Shown here piece after piece: positions 7,145 to 9,567 of a DNA stretch of 9,567 nucleotides (position 1 is the stretch's first letter; each line of letters starts with the position of its first letter). The stretch comes from Aquificaceae bacterium UBA2488 (lineage in GTDB: Bacteria; Aquificota; Aquificia; Aquificales; Aquificaceae): NCBI GenBank assembly GCA_002341805.1, contig DDOS01000026.1:2853-12419 (forward strand), given 5' to 3'. Both the position numbers and the translations under genes were made by a program. The notes beneath the pieces are model-generated. The model worked only from the letters and a program-made list of their open reading frames with translations. It ran no database searches and was not told where the DNA came from.

Positions 7145-7564
7145 ATGATACCGCGAGTATCAATAGGTGTAGAGTTTATAGCCGATGAAAAAGAGATTTT
7201 AAAAACCACTCCTAAGGAAGTGGGAGCTTCCCTTACATTTTTGGGTATAGCAAGAGCTTCCAAAGAAGATGGAGATATTATAGAGCTCTTTTACGAAGCT
7301 CATGAGATAATGTCATTAAAGATTTTTGAGGATATCAGACTAAAAGCTCTAAAAGATTTTTCTTTGATAGATGCATATATATACCATAAAATAGGTTCTG
7401 TGAAAGTGGGAGAGGCTTCTTTTTTTGTATTGGTCATGGGTTCTCATCGAGATGAGGTTTATAAAGGCTCAAGATTTATAGTGGATGAAGTAAAGAGCCA
7501 AGCCCCTATATGGAAAAAAGAGATATTTAAAGACGGCTCATCAAAATGGGTTATGGGAGCTTAA
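7145..7564 (+). CDS. moaE: Molybdopterin synthase catalytic (large) subunit MoaE
   Basis: A 139-aa large subunit of molybdopterin synthase. With the thiocarboxylated small subunit MoaD it inserts two sulfurs into cyclic pyranopterin monophosphate (precursor Z) in molybdenum cofactor synthesis in the cytosol. Motifs: GASLTFLGIAR 27-37 with a conserved Arg, FYEAHEIMSLK 49-59, YHKIGSVKVGEASF 80-93, the HRDE signature 101-104, and PIWKKE 121-126 carrying the active-site lysine, then SSKWV near the end. Length is slightly below the E. coli protein (about 150 aa). ATG 7145 is one base after the atpG stop codon with only a weak purine stretch upstream, so it probably relies on ribosomes finishing atpG. 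MoaD and other Moco genes are not in the window. Confidence 0.93.
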   Translation: MIPRVSIGVEFIADEKEILKTTPKEVGASLTFLGIARASKEDGDIIELFYEAHEIMSLKIFEDIRLKALKDFSLIDAYIYHKIGSVKVGEASFFVLVMGSHRDEVYKGSRFIVDEVKSQAPIWKKEIFKDGSSKWVMGA

Positions 7565-7568
7565 AATC

Positions 7569-7577
7569 TGTTATAAT
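7569..7577 (+). promoter_or_regulatory. Extended -10 promoter of the rpsB-tsf-pyrH operon
   Basis: TGT-TATAAT five bases after the moaE stop codon forms an extended -10 element with a perfect hexamer. A good -35 at the right distance is not seen; that stretch lies inside the moaE coding end. The predicted start near 7584 yields a leader of about 85 nt. Confidence 0.6.
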
Positions 7578-7600
7578 ATTAGATTAAACTGCACTCTGAT

Positions 7601-7661
7601 CAAAAAGGGTCGCTTGCTTTTTGGGCGCTATGATTAGAGGAGGTTAAAACCCTTTTGGAGG
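7601..7661 (+). promoter_or_regulatory. rpsB 5' leader with two alternative helices and two Shine-Dalgarno sites
   Basis: CAAAAAG (7601-7607) can pair with CTTTTTG (7617-7623) as a 7-bp hairpin with a 9-nt loop. Alternatively AAAAGGGT (7603-7610) pairs with ACCCTTTT (7649-7656), an 8-bp helix that abuts the working ribosome binding site GGAGG (7657-7661). The two cannot form together because they share 7603-7607. A second and stronger Shine-Dalgarno, AGAGGAGG (7636-7643), lies inside the larger loop. S2 is known to repress its own operon in E. coli through the rpsB leader; that this leader is used the same way is inference. Confidence 0.45.
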
Positions 7662-7668
7662 TATTTTT

Positions 7669-8481
7669 ATGTCAGTAAGCATGAAGGATTTACTTGAAGC
7701 TGGTGTTCATTTTGGACACTCAAAAGGAAGATGGAACCCAAGGATGGCACCATATCTTTATGGTGTGAGAAACAACATTCACATCGTAGATCTTGGCAAG
7801 ACAGTGCTATATTTGGAAGAAGCTTACAATTTTGTATCCGATGCGGTGTCAAAAGGTGCAGAGGTACTTTTTGTAGGCACCAAAAAACAAGCCAAGGATG
7901 TCATCGAAGAAGAGGCCAAAAGATGTGAATCTTTTTATATAGATGAAAGATGGGTTGGTGGTCTTCTCACCAACTTCAAAACCGTGAGAAAGAGTATAGC
8001 CAAGCTTCGCCAGTTGGAGCGCATGGAAACAGAAGGTGTTTTTGAAGTTCTACCCAAAAAAGAAGTGGTAATCATGAAAAGAGAGATGCAAAGACTTCAA
8101 AAGCTCTATGGTGGTATCATAAACATGGATAGAATACCAGATATCATATGGGTGGTGGATACCAACAGAGAACATATAGCTGTAACTGAAGCCAGAAGAC
8201 TTGGCGTTAAAGTGGTGGCTATAGCAGACTCAAACTGTGACCCCGATGAAATAGATTATCTTATACCAGGAAATGACGATGCTATAAAATCTATTAAGCT
8301 TTTAACATCAAGAATAGCAGACGCGGTAATAGATGGAAGGCAAAGAAGAGAAGCCAATGCGGTAGAAACTTCCAAGAGAAGAGTAGTGGTGATAGCCGAA
8401 GAAGAAAAGGAGCTCTTTGAAAAGGCTATGGCTATGTCGGAAAAATACGAAGACATAGACAAAGATAGCGTAGATTATTAA
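7669..8481 (+). CDS. rpsB: 30S ribosomal protein S2
   Basis: A 270-aa small-subunit protein at the head-body junction of the 30S, needed for bS1 binding in proteobacteria. The family pattern is clear from the start: [20 protein letters not shown] (5-24), then [17 protein letters not shown], a Rossmann-like core with [28 protein letters not shown], a helical hairpin, and the C-terminal [17 protein letters not shown] and [11 protein letters not shown], then a charged variable tail rich in E/D/K. GGAGG seven bases upstream fixes ATG 7669. First gene of the operon; tsf follows after 13 nt. The 5' leader can fold in two ways and may mediate feedback control. Confidence 0.98.
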   Translation: MSVSMKDLLEAGVHFGHSKGRWNPRMAPYLYGVRNNIHIVDLGKTVLYLEEAYNFVSDAVSKGAEVLFVGTKKQAKDVIEEEAKRCESFYIDERWVGGLLTNFKTVRKSIAKLRQLERMETEGVFEVLPKKEVVIMKREMQRLQKLYGGIINMDRIPDIIWVVDTNREHIAVTEARRLGVKVVAIADSNCDPDEIDYLIPGNDDAIKSIKLLTSRIADAVIDGRQRREANAVETSKRRVVVIAEEEKELFEKAMAMSEKYEDIDKDSVDY

Positions 8482-8494
8482 TAAGGAGGAGTTT

Positions 8495-9316
8495 ATGGCA
8501 GTAAAGCCTGAAGATGTAAAAGTTTTAAGAGAGATGACTGGGGCTGGAATGCTTGATTGTAAAAAAGCCCTTGAAGAGGCAAACGGTGATATAGAAAAAG
8601 CCAAAGAGATACTTCGTATAAAAGGTTTGGCAAAAGCCGATAAAAAAGCCTCTAGAGAAACTAAAGAAGGTCTTATAGTAGCAAAGTCTACTCCAAACAA
8701 AGGAGCTATGATAGAGCTTGCCTGTGAAACAGACTTTGTGGCAAGAAATGGTGAGTTTAAGGCTTTAGCAGAGAATATCCTAAATTATATATTAGAAAAT
8801 CTTAAAGACACCAACGGTGAATCAAGAGACCAAGATATTTTGCAAGCCACTATAGATGGCAAAACCATTGAGCAGATTATAAAAGAAGCGATAGCCAAGA
8901 TAGGTGAAAATATTCAGTTAAAACGCTACTGTGTTATAGATGGGTCAAATTTTGCATATATCCACGGAGCAGGGCGTATTGGCGTGCTTCTTAGCTTTGA
9001 AGGAAATAATCAAGAAGTGGTGAAAGATGTGGCTCTTCAAGTAGCTGCCATGAGACCAGAATATTTATCCCCTGAGGCGATACCCGCTGATGCCTTAGAA
9101 AAAGAGAAAAACATATATGTGGAGCAAGCCAAAAAAGATGGTAAACCCGAAGAGATGGCAAAAAAGATAGCTGAAGGAAGACTCAAAAAATTCTATGAGG
9201 AGAAAACTCTATTAGGTCAGAAGTTTATAAAAGACGAGAAAAAAACCATAAGCGATTACATAAAGGCTAACAATGTGTCCATCAAAGGCTTTTGCAGATT
9301 TGAAATAGGCACATGA
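8495..9316 (+). CDS. tsf: Elongation factor Ts
   Basis: A 273-aa guanine nucleotide exchange factor that displaces GDP from EF-Tu so that it can reload GTP. The N-terminal UBA-like domain contains [19 protein letters not shown] (8-26). The linker leads to [10 protein letters not shown] (76-85), whose TDFVARN segment inserts into EF-Tu and disrupts the Mg2+ site. The core repeats ([23 protein letters not shown]) follow, with a C-terminal KKTISDYIK...KGFCRFEIG. Length is close to the E. coli type (283 aa), longer than the short Thermus form. AAGGAGGAG immediately before the start is a very strong ribosome binding site, fitting high expression. TGA overlaps the pyrH ATG by 4 nt. Confidence 0.98.
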   Translation: MAVKPEDVKVLREMTGAGMLDCKKALEEANGDIEKAKEILRIKGLAKADKKASRETKEGLIVAKSTPNKGAMIELACETDFVARNGEFKALAENILNYILENLKDTNGESRDQDILQATIDGKTIEQIIKEAIAKIGENIQLKRYCVIDGSNFAYIHGAGRIGVLLSFEGNNQEVVKDVALQVAAMRPEYLSPEAIPADALEKEKNIYVEQAKKDGKPEEMAKKIAEGRLKKFYEEKTLLGQKFIKDEKKTISDYIKANNVSIKGFCRFEIGT

Positions 9317-9567
9317 GATATAAAAGAATACTTCTTAAAATATCTGGTGAAGCTCTGGGAGGGTCCCAGGGTTTTGGTATAGATAAAAACGTTATAGAAA
9401 GATTTTCCAACGAGATAAAGCAAGCTTACGAGCTTGGCACAGAAATAGCTCTTGTTATAGGTGGGGGCAATATCTTTAGGGGTTTAAAAGCCCAAGCTTC
9501 AGGTATGGATAGAGCCACTGCGGACTATATGGGTATGCTTGCCACTGTTATAAACGCTTTGGCTATG
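9313..9567 (+). CDS. pyrH: UMP kinase, N-terminal 85 residues (3' end outside window)
   Basis: A hexameric cytosolic kinase of the amino-acid-kinase fold that phosphorylates UMP to UDP with ATP and is usually activated by GTP and inhibited by UTP. ATG 9313 overlaps the tsf stop codon (ATGA), with an AGG a few bases upstream, so translation is coupled. The visible part begins [15 protein letters not shown], with the phosphate-binding K-SGEAL, continues to [12 protein letters not shown] (46-57) and reaches [18 protein letters not shown] (66-83), all diagnostic for bacterial UMP kinase. The frame is open to the window edge; the last third of the kinase fold lies beyond. The rpsB-tsf-pyrH order is the common bacterial arrangement, usually followed by frr. 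Confidence 0.96.
   Translation, partial: MRYKRILLKISGEALGGSQGFGIDKNVIERFSNEIKQAYELGTEIALVIGGGNIFRGLKAQASGMDRATADYMGMLATVINALAM

Noticed and set aside
8308..8700. A 130-codon minus-strand frame spanning the rpsB/tsf junction
   Set aside because: Antisense shadow of two ribosomal-operon genes; its Ser/Phe-rich translation reflects reversed codons of Lys/Glu-rich proteins.

Overview
The window is AT-rich DNA from a bacterium, probably a thermophile. Isoleucine is often ATA and arginine often AGA, and the proteins are rich in Lys, Glu and Ile. Small-type PurS/PurQ, an ATP synthase gamma gene with no other ATP synthase gene beside it, and the general character of the proteins fit the Aquificota, perhaps a Hydrogenobaculum-like organism. 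That assignment is inference from recalled family resemblance, not a search.

Layout. (1) 1-314, plus strand: the C-terminal end of an SLT-type lytic transglycosylase that enters from the left edge. (2) 286-4192, minus strand: a compact cluster transcribed purS > purQ > lon > dcd. It joins purine synthesis (FGAM synthase subunits), a Lon protease and a dCTP deaminase of the Methanocaldococcus-like, possibly bifunctional type. purS/purQ overlap by 4 nt, lon/dcd by 14 nt, and dcd starts at TTG. An 88-nt spacer between purQ and lon can fold. (3) 4340-6097: a decayed islet. A small unrecognised plus-strand gene carries two nonsense codons and a frameshift. It converges on a minus-strand AAA-ATPase-like/PD-(D/E)XK gene broken by one TGA and one frameshift. 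(4) 6259-7564, plus: atpG (F1 gamma) followed after 1 nt by moaE (molybdopterin synthase large subunit). (5) 7569-9567, plus: an 85-nt structured leader, then rpsB > tsf > pyrH, the widely conserved translation/UMP kinase operon. pyrH is cut by the right edge.

The most interesting signals are regulatory. purS and the broken AAA-ATPase gene have the same promoter geometry (-35, 17-bp spacer, -10, 6 nt, ATG) and share an identical 14-mer across the start codon. Both mRNAs are therefore predicted to be leaderless, which also moves the purS start. The rpsB leader can form two mutually exclusive helices and carries two Shine-Dalgarno sequences, which suggests autoregulation. The purQ-lon spacer may form a pseudoknot. 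No tRNA, rRNA, CRISPR array, insertion sequence or intact defence system was found.
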